This document shows, piece by piece, positions 29,157 through 37,867 of a DNA stretch of 64,000 nucleotides (its first letter is position 1; each line of letters begins with the position of its first letter). The position numbers were made by a program, and so were the translations under genes. Below the pieces are notes generated by a model, which worked only from the letters and a program-made list of their open reading frames with translations, was not told the origin of the DNA and ran no database searches. The DNA comes from Planctomycetota bacterium (lineage in GTDB: Bacteria; Planctomycetota; Phycisphaerae; Phycisphaerales; UBA1924): contig JAFIFX010000008.1 in assembly GCA_020831805.1 (NCBI GenBank), forward strand, positions 1 through 64,000. The letters are read 5' to 3'.

Positions 29157-29777
29157 ATGGGGTATCGGTATCAGGCGGTGTTGCTGTTCGGTGCTCCCGG
29201 CGCGGGCAAGGGCACGCAGGGTTCGCTGCTCGGGCGGGTCCCGGGCTATTTCCATCTGTCGACCGGCGACATGTTCCGGGCGATGGACAAGGGCAGCGAG
29301 CTGGGGCGGGTGTTCTTCGAGTACTCCTCGCAGGGCGAGCTGGTGCCCGACGAGATCACCGTGGATATGTGGAGCCGGTACGCCAACGCGCTGACGGTGC
29401 TGAATCATTACCGCCCGCACCAGCAACTGATGGTGCTCGACGGCCTGCCGCGGACGGTGCGCCAGGTGGACCTGATCCGCGACCATGTGGATGTGGCCTG
29501 CGTGGTGCACCTGGTGGCCAAGGACCGGGAGAAGATGATCCAGCGCCTGCGCGGTCGGGCGCTCAAGGAAAAGCGGACCGACGACGCAAAGGAAGAGGTG
29601 GTCCGCAACCGGCTGGACATCTACGACCGCGAGACCCGCCCGGTGCTGGACCGCTTCGACAAGTCGCTGGTGCGCGAGGTGGACGCGGTGGGCTCGCCCG
29701 GGTCCGTGCTGCGCGCGATCCTCGAGGTGGTCACGCCGGTGCAGGAAGCCCGGTTCGGCAACTCGCTGGAGTCCTGA
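29157..29777 (+). CDS. adk: Adenylate kinase
   Basis: 206 residues from the ATG at 29157 (GGAG upstream). The P loop GAPGAGKGTQ is at residues 12-21. The AMP-binding segment is LSTGDMFR, and LDGLPRTVRQ is the family signature (usually DGFPRT, here DGLPRT). LRGRALKEKRTDDAKEEVVRNRL shows a short LID without the zinc-binding cysteines. It converts ATP + AMP to two ADP in the cytoplasm. The open frame upstream of the ATG crosses the fusA terminator and is not used. Confidence 0.93.
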   Translation: MGYRYQAVLLFGAPGAGKGTQGSLLGRVPGYFHLSTGDMFRAMDKGSELGRVFFEYSSQGELVPDEITVDMWSRYANALTVLNHYRPHQQLMVLDGLPRTVRQVDLIRDHVDVACVVHLVAKDREKMIQRLRGRALKEKRTDDAKEEVVRNRLDIYDRETRPVLDRFDKSLVREVDAVGSPGSVLRAILEVVTPVQEARFGNSLES

Positions 29778-29792
29778 GCGGACCGTGACGGG

Positions 29793-31100
29793 TCAGGGGC
29801 GGCGTCCGCCGCGCTGGGGCAACGAGTTGACATTGAAGAGCAGGCCCTGGATCCCCAGGTCCGGCAGCGGGTCCTGCGCCCGGATGCCGTAGAGGGCGGG
29901 CGCGTCGTACGACTTGTACTCGGCCGGGGGGTGGAAGTGGAACGCGACCGGCACGGTGTCGCGGAGTTCGGTGGTGCCGAAGTGCTTCCAGGGCTGCTGC
30001 CAGTTGCGGGCCGAACGGCCCGAGCTGCGGAGTTCCCAGATGTCGACGGGGACCCAGAGCGTGCGGTCCAGGTCGGGGGCGACGAGGGCGAACTCGACCC
30101 ATGACTTGTAGCGTTTGTTGATGCCGTTCTCGTTCTTGTCGATGCCGATGACCGTGCGGGCCGGGATGCCGGCGCGGCGGAGGACGGCGGTGAGCAGGTT
30201 GCTGTAATCGTGGAACGAGCCGCGGCCGCTGACGGCGGCGTCCGCGGCGTTCTGGACGCTGAACCCGCTGGTGACGCCGGGCAGGCTGGTCGTCCGGCCG
30301 ATGTCGCGCGTGATCTCGAGCGGGGCCTCGACCGTGACCGGGCCGACGCGGGTAGTGATCAGGCGGGGGGGGCGGCCGACGGGGTTCTTGGCGGTGTTGA
30401 CATTGGTGCGGATGTGGTCGAGGACGCTGCCGGTCAGAAACTTGGCGAGCTGGACGGGGGGGAGGGCCTTTGGGTCGCCGCCCTCGGTCCAGTGCTCGAG
30501 GAGCTGGGCGACGCGGTCCACGCCCTCGGCGTCGTCGACATCGAAGACCGGATCGCGGGCCAGCCAGGGGGCGGCGTCGGCGGGCCATGCCTCGGGCCAG
30601 GGCAGGTCCCAGGCGGCCCGCTGGTCGAACTCGGTCTCGACGCAGACCATGGCGGAGATGAAGTCGAACTGGAGGCGTTCGAAGACGACCGGCTCGCTGG
30701 TTTCGTAGATCATGTACGGCGCGTGGGTCCCCGGCACCCTGGCCCGGCGGGCCTCCAGGGCGGCGGTCGTGCGCCGGTAGTCGAGCGCGATGGCGCCGAG
30801 GGGGAACGGCGTGTCATCGGTGGTGATCCATGCCTGGGCGGACTGGGTGACATAGGGCATGACGATGCGCAGCCCGTCGTAGCGCCAGCCGGCGAACTCG
30901 TTGATGTTGCGGACCCGGCGGCCGTCGGGGTAGATGAAGTAGCTGCCCTCCACGAGCCAGGCCTTGGGGCGGGTGTACCGCATGTAGCGGTTGTCCTCGA
31001 GGACCGGGTCGGCCTCGCGGACCTGCTCGGCCTGGGCGTGGGCCGGCCCCGCCGGGGCGAGGGCGGCGATGAGGACAAGCAGGGCAAAGATGGGTCGCAT
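29793..31100 (-). CDS. Exported transglutaminase-fold protein lacking catalytic Cys and His
   Basis: 435 residues. Residues 1-23 are a signal peptide (MRPIFALLVLIAALAPAGPAHA). The C-terminal half has the papain-like transglutaminase core: SGRGSFHDYSNLLTAVLRRAGIP, ARTVIG, YKSWVEF and LWVPVDIW. By alignment to the usual GxCxDYA, HAWVE and VDPT blocks, the nucleophile Cys is F296 and the His is K332. Only the Asp (D353) remains. It is therefore unlikely to be a peptidase or transglutaminase and may be a binding module. The N-terminal half (about 30-250) is not recognised. It stands alone between adk and fumC, and its start is divergent from fumC. Confidence 0.8.
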   Translation of the reverse strand: MRPIFALLVLIAALAPAGPAHAQAEQVREADPVLEDNRYMRYTRPKAWLVEGSYFIYPDGRRVRNINEFAGWRYDGLRIVMPYVTQSAQAWITTDDTPFPLGAIALDYRRTTAALEARRARVPGTHAPYMIYETSEPVVFERLQFDFISAMVCVETEFDQRAAWDLPWPEAWPADAAPWLARDPVFDVDDAEGVDRVAQLLEHWTEGGDPKALPPVQLAKFLTGSVLDHIRTNVNTAKNPVGRPPRLITTRVGPVTVEAPLEITRDIGRTTSLPGVTSGFSVQNAADAAVSGRGSFHDYSNLLTAVLRRAGIPARTVIGIDKNENGINKRYKSWVEFALVAPDLDRTLWVPVDIWELRSSGRSARNWQQPWKHFGTTELRDTVPVAFHFHPPAEYKSYDAPALYGIRAQDPLPDLGIQGLLFNVNSLPQRGGRRP

Positions 31101-31210
31101 GCGGGGGCTCCGGGCTGGGTGTGAGCAAGCCGGTACGGACGCCGGGGGCGGGTTGTTGCCCGGATCCGACGCGTACCATGCTACAACCTGTGTGAAAGGA
31201 GCGTCAGAGC

Positions 31211-32680
31211 ATGGTTCAGGCGGCTGCGAAGGCATCGGGCGACACCCGGATCGAGAAGGACTCCATGGGCGCCATGCCGGTGCCCGCCGATGTGCTCTAC
31301 GGGGCGTCGACGCAGCGGGCGGTGCTCAACTTCCCCATCTCCGGGCGGCCGGTGCCGGACGAGTTGATCCGGGCCTACGCGATGCTCAAGGCGGCCGCGG
31401 CGCGGGCGAACGCGACGCTCGGCAAGCTCGAAGAGCCGAGGGCGCGGGCGATCGAGGGGGCCTGCGGCGAGATCCTGGCCGGGCTCAAGGACCGCGGCGG
31501 GCTGGCCAGGCACTTCCCGGTGGACATCTTCCAGACCGGTTCGGGCACCAGCACGAACATGAATGTCAACGAGGTGGTGGCGAACCTGGTGTGCCTGGCC
31601 AACGGCGATCCGATCGGGTCGAGCAAGAACGCCGAGTATCTCAATAAGGACAATGCGGTCCACCCCAATGACCATGTGAACATGGGCCAGTCCAGCAACG
31701 ACACCTTCCCCACCGCGATGCATGTGGCGGCGGCGGTGGCGATCCATCAGCGTTTGCTGCCGGCGGTTCGGGCGATGGCCGACGAACTGCAGGCCAAGGC
31801 CGACGCGTGGGACTCGGTGATCAAGATCGGCCGGACGCACCTGCAGGACGCCACCCCGATCCGGCTGGGGCAGGAGTTTTCCGGGTATGCGGCCCAGATG
31901 CGCCACGCCGAGGACCGGCTCATGCGGGCGCTGGCGGCGCTGGGCGAGCTGGCCATCGGCGGCACGGCGGTTGGGACCGGCATCAACACCCACCCCCGTT
32001 TCGCGGGGATCGTGTGCGAGCAGCTCAGCCAGGCGACCGGGATCTCGTTCCGGGAGGCGGCCAACCACTTCGAGGCCCAGCACGCCAAGGACGGGTTCGT
32101 GGAGGTTTCCGGGCTGCTGCGGACGATCGCGGTGAGCCTGACGAAGATCGCCAACGACATCCGCTGGCTGGGGTCCGGGCCGCGGTGCGGGATCGGGGAG
32201 TTGAAGCTGCCGGCGGTGCAGCCCGGGTCGAGCATCATGCCGGGCAAGGTGAACCCCGTGATCTGCGAGGCGGTGATCATGGTGGCCTGCCAGGTCATCG
32301 GCAACGACGCGGCGGTGGCCGCGGGCGGGCTGGGGGGCGTGGGGTCGCTGATCGACCTGAATGTGGCGATGCCGGTGATGGCGGCGAACCTGATCGACTC
32401 GATCAACCTGCTGGCCGGGGCGTGCGAGACCTTCCAGACCAATCTGCTGGCGGGCCTGGAACCGGACGAGGCCCGGTGCAACGCCCTGATCGAGGGCTCG
32501 CTGGCGATGTGTACAAGTCTGGTGCCTGAAATCGGTTACGACGCCTCGGCCAAGCTGGCCTACGAGGCGTTCGAGCAGGGCAAGACCGTGCGCGAGCTGG
32601 CCCTGGAACAGGGGCTTATTCCGGAGGGCCGGCTGGCGGAGTTGCTGGATCCGCGCTCGATGACGGAGCCGGACGCCTGA
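31211..32680 (+). CDS. fumC: Class II fumarate hydratase
   Basis: 489 residues. The superfamily signature GSSIMPGKVNP is at 339-349, with the catalytic base Ser at S341. The substrate-binding segments GSGTSTNMN (about 110-118) and GRTHLQDATP (with H210) are present. It interconverts fumarate and malate in the TCA cycle without an iron-sulfur cluster. The start is supported by AGGAG 9 bases upstream. No other TCA genes are beside it. The class fits fumarase better than aspartase or argininosuccinate lyase because of the HPNDHVN and SSNDTFPTAMH blocks. Confidence 0.95.
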   Translation: MVQAAAKASGDTRIEKDSMGAMPVPADVLYGASTQRAVLNFPISGRPVPDELIRAYAMLKAAAARANATLGKLEEPRARAIEGACGEILAGLKDRGGLARHFPVDIFQTGSGTSTNMNVNEVVANLVCLANGDPIGSSKNAEYLNKDNAVHPNDHVNMGQSSNDTFPTAMHVAAAVAIHQRLLPAVRAMADELQAKADAWDSVIKIGRTHLQDATPIRLGQEFSGYAAQMRHAEDRLMRALAALGELAIGGTAVGTGINTHPRFAGIVCEQLSQATGISFREAANHFEAQHAKDGFVEVSGLLRTIAVSLTKIANDIRWLGSGPRCGIGELKLPAVQPGSSIMPGKVNPVICEAVIMVACQVIGNDAAVAAGGLGGVGSLIDLNVAMPVMAANLIDSINLLAGACETFQTNLLAGLEPDEARCNALIEGSLAMCTSLVPEIGYDASAKLAYEAFEQGKTVRELALEQGLIPEGRLAELLDPRSMTEPDA

Positions 32681-32873
32681 TCGCACGGTGGCGGCCGAAA
32701 TGCGGTGTCAATCCGGGCAACCCATGCTGCCGCGTTGCGTATGTGTTCTCAGCCGGGTCGGGCGGTCGATGTCTCGATGTCCATCCTGGTTGCTCGCGGG
32801 GATCGAGCGCGGACGAAACACCCAGGGCATTGTGTTTCGCCCCGGGGATCCTGAATTGTCGGCCCGGATGCGG

Positions 32874-32879
32874 TAGGAT
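32874..32879 (+). promoter_or_regulatory. Candidate -10 box upstream of the S8 protease gene
   Basis: TAGGAT, 68 bases before the ATG, preceded by CGGATGCGG. A -35 match is weak (TGAATT, 16-base spacer). Nothing else is visible in the 266-base gap after fumC. Confidence 0.3.
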
Positions 32880-32946
32880 AGTGACGACGCAGTCAGGGAC
32901 GAACCAAACCCGACCACCTCTCTTCGAAGTCAGGAGCTTGAGCACC

Positions 32947-35823
32947 ATGCAGAGCGATCCACGGAATGCCCGCCCGGCCCGGCGGCTGTCGGCACCTGTT
33001 CAGTTTGCGTTCGTGCTGATCGCGGCCAGCGGCATGGCGGCGTCCGCGCAGAACGCCCCCGGCGCGGGCGGACAGATGAATGCGAACCAGCCGAACGCGA
33101 ACCAGGTCAACGCCGTCACGTCGGAAGCGATCGGCCGTGCGGAACGGCTCGTGATCCCGCTGAGCAATGCGGCGGGGATCCCGCTTCGGGTCGAGAACCC
33201 CAACGCCTTCTCGTCCCGCGCCTGGGACACGACCGTCGGTTCGATGGTGCCCGCCGAACGCCTCCCGCAGCATGTGGTGTACGGGACCGTGATCGTTGTG
33301 GCCGAGTCCCGGGCGGCCGTGGCCGCGGGCGTGGCGAAGCTGCAGGGCGACTTCCCCTGGCTTAACCCGAACATGATCGTCGAGTCGGAGAACATCGACG
33401 GGGTGTACACCATCGATGTCCGCACGGTCCGCAACGCGCTGCGGATCGCCGAACGCCTGCGCGTCGAGTCTGGGATCATCGACACCTCGCTGAATGTCGA
33501 GCGCCCCCACCAACGCCACGGCGGTGATCCGGCGCTGGTCGCCCAGTGGCATATTGAGAACACGCTCAACCCCGGGAACGACCATCGCATCGCGGAGGTC
33601 CACGCGGACGACATCACCGGCAAGGGCGTGGTCGTCGGGATCCTCGAGGCGTTCCGGGGCAGCTTCAACTCGCCGTACGACCCCGATGATCTGGCGGTGC
33701 CCGGCTTCGATTTTTCGTCGTCGGTTCACCCGGATCTGTTCGACAACTTCCGCCAGAATCTCTCGCAGCAGACCGACCCGTTCCAGGTGGAGGTCACGCA
33801 CGAGACCGCCGTGGCCGGGATCGTCGGCGCGGTCGCGAACAACGGGATCTTCGGCCGCGGCGTCGCCTTCGACGCCGGGCTGGCGGCGCTGCGCAACGGT
33901 AGTGCGATCGAGGCGGCCGACGCCTGGACGCACCAGCTCAACAGCATCCACATCATCAACAACTCGTGGGGACCCGTGAATATCACCTTCCCACCCGACA
34001 CAACCGGCCTTGTGCCGACCGGGCCGGATCCCGAAGATGTGAATGTCCGGCCGCCGGAGGTTTCCCGCTCGCAGCCGGCGACCATCCAGGAACTGGCGAT
34101 CCAGCAGGGGTTGAACCTCGGACGGAACAACAAGGGCCGGATCTATGTCTTCTCCGCCGGCAACGGGAACCACTTCCAGGGGTGGGACCGGTTCCTGATC
34201 GGCAATGCGGCGAGTCTGCCTCAGCACGGTTTCCTCGACATCGTCACGGACACCTTCGCACCCGGGAACCCGTTCGATTTCTTTGCTCTGGACGGGTCCG
34301 ACGACCTCAACTGGCGTTACTCGGGCATGATGGGCGACCGGACGGAGTACTGGCCGATCGCCACCAAGCCGAATGTGTTCGCGATCGGTGCGGTCGGCGA
34401 GTCGAACCAACTGGCCGGCTACTCCACGACCGGGACCGGGCTTTTCGCTTCGGCGTACTCGCTCGGCACGGTTCTGCCTCAGAACTTCGACCCCGTCTTC
34501 GGGTATGTCGGGGATCCGGTCGGTCGCGGCATCACCACGACGTATCAGATTGGAGAAGGGTCGGACCCCAACTGTCCAGGGTTCCTGCAGATCGACGGGC
34601 TGACCTGCTCGTTCAGCGGGACCAGCGCCGCGGCCCCGGTGGCAGCCGGGATCATGGCGTTGATGCTCGAAGCGAACCCGGATCTGACGACGCGCGACAT
34701 CAAGCACATCATCCAGCGGACCGCGATCCCGCTGAACTTCGATCCGGTCGGTTCGTACTGGACCACCGTCTTCGGGTTTGGCCAGACGGATCCGGACGCG
34801 ACGACCGAGCCGCCGACCTTCTGGCAGGCCAACTCGGCCGATGTGCTTCACAGCGATGAGTACGGATTCGGGCTGATCGACGCCGCCGCGGCGGTCGAGA
34901 AAGCCCGGACCTGGCCCGGGCTGCCGAAGCTCTTCGTGCTCGACTCGGGTCTGATCGAGATCGAGGATCTCACGATCCCGGACGCGGAGTTTATCGAAGT
35001 CGGCGCCGATCCGGACGAGACGGCGCCGAAGGTGTTCCATATCGTGCTCCCCGGGGAGAGGGTTTCCGCCGGGCGCGAGTTGCCCAGCGGTGTGACAATC
35101 AACGGTCTGGCCTGCGTGCGGGAGAACTTCCGCGTCGAAGCCGTCGAAGTGACGCTGACGATCTCGGGGGTCGGACCGGGCGATCTGTTCATCGTGCTGG
35201 AAAGCCCGCGCGGCAGCGTCTCGCCGCTGGCGATCCCGCGGGCCGATTCGTCCGAGTTCGCGTACACAAACTACACCTTTACAACCTACAAGCACTGGGG
35301 CGAGCTCTCCAGCGGCACCTGGAACATCTACTTCCAGGACTTCCGCCCCGACGAGGAGACCCCCATCGGCACCCTCCCGGATGAGGACGACCCCGGTGAG
35401 GAGCACATCACCTACTTCGGCCCGCTGGGTATGCCCGGCGCCAATGGACTGGGGTTCCCTTTCCCATCCCTCGATCACACCGAGAAAACCGTGGTCTCGG
35501 CGCGGCTGCGGATCTTCGGGACGGAAACCGATCTGGAGCCGAATCTCGCCTGCCCCCCGATTCTCACGAGTTGCCCCGGCGATCTGAACGGCGACGGCAT
35601 TATCGACACCGCGGACCTGCAGCTCTTCTTCGAGTGGTTCCTCGCCGGAGACCTGCGTGCCGATATGAACGGCGACGGTCAGCTGACCTTTGACGATGTG
35701 GTTGCTTATCGCGCCCTCTGGATTCCAGGCTTCTGCAACCGGTCCGGGCCGGTCAATCCCAGCGGCCGCCCGATCGGGCCTTCGAACCCCAGCCCGAACA
35801 ACCCGACTATCCGGCCGATCTGA
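32947..35823 (+). CDS. Exported furin/kexin-like S8 protease with P domain and dockerin
   Basis: 958 residues from the ATG at 32947 (AGGAG upstream). A signal peptide (about 15-35) and a pro-like region (60-190) precede the S8 domain (about 195-655). H285 (THETAVAG), the oxyanion N406 (SAGNGN) and S560 (SGTSAAAP) are present. The position of the catalytic Asp is E234 (GILEAFRG). AVANNGIFGRGVA and the SAAAPVAAGIMALMLEAN block match the kexin/furin branch. A P domain spans about 665-860 and a dockerin with two EF-hand loops (NGDGIIDTADL, NGDGQLTFDDV) about 876-930. It probably acts outside the cell, attached through the dockerin. Strong terminator downstream. Confidence 0.88.
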   Translation: MQSDPRNARPARRLSAPVQFAFVLIAASGMAASAQNAPGAGGQMNANQPNANQVNAVTSEAIGRAERLVIPLSNAAGIPLRVENPNAFSSRAWDTTVGSMVPAERLPQHVVYGTVIVVAESRAAVAAGVAKLQGDFPWLNPNMIVESENIDGVYTIDVRTVRNALRIAERLRVESGIIDTSLNVERPHQRHGGDPALVAQWHIENTLNPGNDHRIAEVHADDITGKGVVVGILEAFRGSFNSPYDPDDLAVPGFDFSSSVHPDLFDNFRQNLSQQTDPFQVEVTHETAVAGIVGAVANNGIFGRGVAFDAGLAALRNGSAIEAADAWTHQLNSIHIINNSWGPVNITFPPDTTGLVPTGPDPEDVNVRPPEVSRSQPATIQELAIQQGLNLGRNNKGRIYVFSAGNGNHFQGWDRFLIGNAASLPQHGFLDIVTDTFAPGNPFDFFALDGSDDLNWRYSGMMGDRTEYWPIATKPNVFAIGAVGESNQLAGYSTTGTGLFASAYSLGTVLPQNFDPVFGYVGDPVGRGITTTYQIGEGSDPNCPGFLQIDGLTCSFSGTSAAAPVAAGIMALMLEANPDLTTRDIKHIIQRTAIPLNFDPVGSYWTTVFGFGQTDPDATTEPPTFWQANSADVLHSDEYGFGLIDAAAAVEKARTWPGLPKLFVLDSGLIEIEDLTIPDAEFIEVGADPDETAPKVFHIVLPGERVSAGRELPSGVTINGLACVRENFRVEAVEVTLTISGVGPGDLFIVLESPRGSVSPLAIPRADSSEFAYTNYTFTTYKHWGELSSGTWNIYFQDFRPDEETPIGTLPDEDDPGEEHITYFGPLGMPGANGLGFPFPSLDHTEKTVVSARLRIFGTETDLEPNLACPPILTSCPGDLNGDGIIDTADLQLFFEWFLAGDLRADMNGDGQLTFDDVVAYRALWIPGFCNRSGPVNPSGRPIGPSNPSPNNPTIRPI

Positions 35824-35850
35824 GCCGACCGGGATTGTCCTGACACCTCC

Positions 35851-35882
35851 GAACACCCCGCTTGCCGCGGGGTGTTCTTTTT
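35851..35882 (+). terminator. Intrinsic terminator of the S8 protease gene
   Basis: An 11-bp stem GAACACCCCGC/GCGGGGTGTTC around TTGCC, followed by TTTTT. Confidence 0.9.
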
Positions 35883-35940
35883 CATTCCGATTTTGTCAAT
35901 GTCGCTCGATGCGGCGTGTCCACCCACCCTCGGATCCGGG

Positions 35941-35946
35941 TAGGAT
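35941..35946 (+). promoter_or_regulatory. Candidate -10 box of the purple-acid-phosphatase-like gene
   Basis: TAGGAT, preceded by CGGATCCGGG, 55 bases before the ATG. It matches the arrangement upstream of the S8 gene. No good -35 is visible. Confidence 0.3.
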
Positions 35947-36001
35947 GCGATGCGGACCGGGTCGGCCCTCTGCCGGCTCTGCAGCACGATGGAGGCATCC
36001 G

Positions 36002-37822
36002 ATGATTGGTTTGACAGAGCGGCCTGGACGCTGGGGAATGTTCGCGTTGATCGTGTGGTGGGTGCTGGCCGTGCCAGCCGGAGCGAACGGCGTGGCTTCG
36101 GAGCCGTTGCCCGAGAGCGGGCTGGTGCTGATCGACTTCGGGGATTCCTGGCGGTACCACGACGGGAACGAGGATCTCGGCGACGCGTGGCGCGGGTTGA
36201 ACTACGACGACTCTCGGTGGGCGACGGGCCCGGCGTTGCTCGGGTACGACACCGCGAACCGACGCGGGAACTGGCCGGAGCCCGGCCTGCGCACGGAGCT
36301 GACGCCGAACCTGCTGACCTACTACTTCCGCGCCTCGTTCGAGTACGACGGCCCGCTCGAAGGCGTCGTCCTCCGGCTGGACCAGATCATCGACGACGGG
36401 GCGGTGTACTTCCTCAACGGGGTTGAGATCGGGCGCAGCGCGTTGATGCCCGAGGGAGATGTCGGCTTCGGAACGCGGACGACGAGCTGGACGAACCCGT
36501 CGATCGAGACCGACGCGATCGAGGCGGACGGGTCGCTGCTGCGGCGCGGGCGCAATGTGCTGGCGGTGTCGGTGCACAACCAGAGCGCGAATAGTTCGGA
36601 TATCTGCCTGGGCGTGCGGCTGCGGGCGGTGGAGGCGGAGGTCCCGCCGCGGGCGATGTACCTGACCTGGCGGCGCGATCCGACGACGACGATGGTGGTC
36701 CAGTGGCACGGCGAGCCCGGCGATGCGATGCCCTCGCTGGCCTACCGGGCGCGGGGCGCGGAATCGTGGCGGACCGCGCGTCCGGAGGTGCAGCCGATGG
36801 CCTACACGGGTCGGCCGGTCTACACGGCGGAGCTGACCGGGCTGGAGCCGGGATCCAAGCACGAGTTCCGGATCGTGCACGCCGGCGATCGCGGGCGGAG
36901 CGGGGTGTATCTGTTCCGGACGATGCCGGCCGAGGCGGAGCGGCCGATCCGCCTGGCGATCGGGGGCGATGTGCGGCACCGTCAGTCATGGATGGAGCGG
37001 ACCAACCGGCAGGCGGTGCGGTTCGACCCGGACCTGATCGTGTGGGGCGGGGACCTGGCGTACGCGGACGGGCGGGAGGACCGGCTGGACCGGTGGGACG
37101 AGTTCTTCGAGGCGTGCATGAACACGCTGGTGACCGAGTCGGGGCGCGTGGTGCCGATCGTGGTGGGCATCGGGAACCACGAGGTGCTCGGCGGCTATTA
37201 CTGGGGTTCGCAGCGCGGGCGCGAGGCGTACGAGGACACGGACGCGTTCCGGGAATCGATCGCGCCGTACTTTTACAGCATGTTCGCGTTCCCCGGGCAT
37301 CCGGGCTACGGGGTGCTCGACTTCGGGTCGTACCTGAGCCTGTTCCTGCTCGACACCGACCACTCCGGCCCGGTCGAGGGGACGCAGACCGAGTGGCTGG
37401 CCGAGCGCCTGGCCGAGCGGGCGGGGCGGTTCACGCATGTGATCCCCGTGTACCATGTGCCCGCGTACCCGTCCGTGCGGTCGTTCACCGGCGGGACCAC
37501 CACGCGGGTCCGGGAGCACTGGTCGCCGCTGTTCGAGAAGCACGGCGTGCGGGTGGCGTTCGAGAACCACGACCACGCGTACAAGCGGACCGTGCCGATC
37601 CGCGCCGGCGAGCCGCACGAGGGCGGGGTGGTGTACATCGGCGACGGGGCCTGGGGCGTGGGCGTGCGCGCGGTGCACGACGCGGCCGAGACCTGGTACC
37701 TGGAACGGTCGGCCTCGGAACGGCATCTGATCCTGCTGACGATCGCCGGGGAACACCTGGATCTGAAGGTGATCAACGAGGACGGCGGGCTGATCGACCA
37801 CACGGTGCTGCCGGCTCGGTGA
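36002..37822 (+). CDS. Exported purple acid phosphatase-like metallophosphoesterase
   Basis: 606 residues. The ATG at 36002 is set by GGAGG 6 bases upstream. A signal peptide ends near AVPAGANG. A galactose-binding-like segment follows (about 40-200: GDSWRYHDGN, YYFRASFEYDG, VYFLNGVEIGRS). Next come a fibronectin-III-like domain (YLTWRRDPTTTMVVQW, with ELTGLEPGSKHEFRI) and the catalytic domain. The five metal motifs are there: GDVRH, GGDLAYADG, GNHE, VYHVP and ENHDHAYKR (the last is GHxHxYER in most relatives). It should hydrolyse phosphate esters outside the cytoplasm. It precedes the transglutaminase-esterase gene by 45 bases but has its own candidate promoter. Confidence 0.88.
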   Translation: MIGLTERPGRWGMFALIVWWVLAVPAGANGVASEPLPESGLVLIDFGDSWRYHDGNEDLGDAWRGLNYDDSRWATGPALLGYDTANRRGNWPEPGLRTELTPNLLTYYFRASFEYDGPLEGVVLRLDQIIDDGAVYFLNGVEIGRSALMPEGDVGFGTRTTSWTNPSIETDAIEADGSLLRRGRNVLAVSVHNQSANSSDICLGVRLRAVEAEVPPRAMYLTWRRDPTTTMVVQWHGEPGDAMPSLAYRARGAESWRTARPEVQPMAYTGRPVYTAELTGLEPGSKHEFRIVHAGDRGRSGVYLFRTMPAEAERPIRLAIGGDVRHRQSWMERTNRQAVRFDPDLIVWGGDLAYADGREDRLDRWDEFFEACMNTLVTESGRVVPIVVGIGNHEVLGGYYWGSQRGREAYEDTDAFRESIAPYFYSMFAFPGHPGYGVLDFGSYLSLFLLDTDHSGPVEGTQTEWLAERLAERAGRFTHVIPVYHVPAYPSVRSFTGGTTTRVREHWSPLFEKHGVRVAFENHDHAYKRTVPIRAGEPHEGGVVYIGDGAWGVGVRAVHDAAETWYLERSASERHLILLTIAGEHLDLKVINEDGGLIDHTVLPAR

Positions 37823-37832
37823 GCGGCCGGGT

Positions 37833-37861
37833 TTGGCCGGGCCGGGCGGATCGGTTAGGCT
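37833..37861 (+). promoter_or_regulatory. Promoter of the transglutaminase-esterase gene (leaderless geometry)
   Basis: TTGGCC (37833-37838), a 17-base spacer and TAGGCT (37856-37861). The ATG at 37868 follows 6 bases later, so the message probably begins at its start codon. Confidence 0.5.
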
Positions 37862-37867
37862 ATGGGC

